From positions 1 to 22,113 of IMG/VR virus record IMGVR_UViG_3300032093_000939: a DNA stretch of 22,113 bases, one strand, 5' to 3'. Origin of the DNA: a virus. Shown in pieces: positions 22,069 through 22,113 of this stretch. The notes beneath the pieces are model-generated. The model searched no databases. It was given only the letters and a program-made list of their open reading frames with translations, and was not told the origin of the DNA. The first letter of the stretch is position 1. The number at the start of each line of letters is the position of its first letter. A program made the position numbers and the translations under genes.

Positions 22069-22113
22069 ATGGCATTTCAATTATCACCTGGAGTGAATGT
22101 ATCAGAGATCGAT
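22069..22113 (+). CDS. gp18: Tail sheath protein gp18, N-terminal fragment (runs off window)
   Basis: Fifteen codons are visible, encoding MAFQLSPGVNVSEID. The 'LSPGVNVxEID' start is typical of T4-like tail sheath proteins (T4 gp18 begins MTLLSPGIELKE). Sheath monomers form the contractile outer tube. Position directly after gene 17 matches T4 order, and the leader carries a strong ribosome binding site and a promoter-like box. The rest of the gene is outside the window. Confidence 0.85.
   Translation, partial: MAFQLSPGVNVSEID

Noticed and set aside
6585-22113. Search for tRNA genes or minus-strand genes
   Set aside because: The gaps between genes are too short for a tRNA, and no minus-strand frame shows a plausible start with recognisable protein content.

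Overview
The window reads as part of the late, structural region of a tailed phage of the T4-like (myovirus) type, most likely from a marine or aquatic host. All genes I can support lie on the + strand, packed with tiny gaps or 1-4 base overlaps. The last 5.4 kb carries the T4 order 13-14-15-16-17-18 (neck, tail completion, small and large terminase, tail sheath), recognised from the translated proteins. Several upstream proteins (the 129-residue protein at 6100, the Ig-like protein at 6585, the 'IKRS...GEPAYSY' fibre at 7155) are, from memory, of kinds common in marine T4-like phages such as those of cyanobacteria and SAR11. The host cannot be fixed from this sequence.

Layout: 1-220 is the tail of an unidentified gene. 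239-6048 holds two small beta-rich proteins and two tandem, very glycine-rich three-module proteins (861 and 822 residues), presumably tail-fibre or adhesin components. 6056-6540 holds a perfect T4-type late promoter box, a widespread uncharacterised 129-residue protein and a clear intrinsic terminator. 6557-12947 starts a new transcription unit: a late-promoter-like box, a strong ribosome binding site on a TTG start, an Ig-like protein, a 73-residue linker protein and a giant 1930-residue fibre made of long seven-residue 'ANxAFxx' repeats interrupted by beta domains. 12950-16666 holds two tandem paralogues, a 46-residue mini-gene related to their N-termini, and a third glycine-rich protein. 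16682-22113 is the neck-terminase-sheath block.

Working together: genes 13, 14 and 15 make the neck and finish the tail, 16 and 17 package DNA, and 18 begins the contractile sheath. The roughly 16 kb upstream looks like a receptor-recognition cassette built by duplicating and shuffling a few parts: a glycine-rich module, a heptad rod, a small beta-sandwich and a short C-terminal 'I-x-F-G-G' tail.

The most unusual item is a Dps-family (ferritin-like, iron and DNA-protection) gene placed between the small and large terminase genes, which are adjacent in T4. Other points of note are the adhesin parts kit with its mini-gene, an apparent extra beta domain inside gp13, and long direct repeats about 13 kb apart that could rearrange the fibre cassette.
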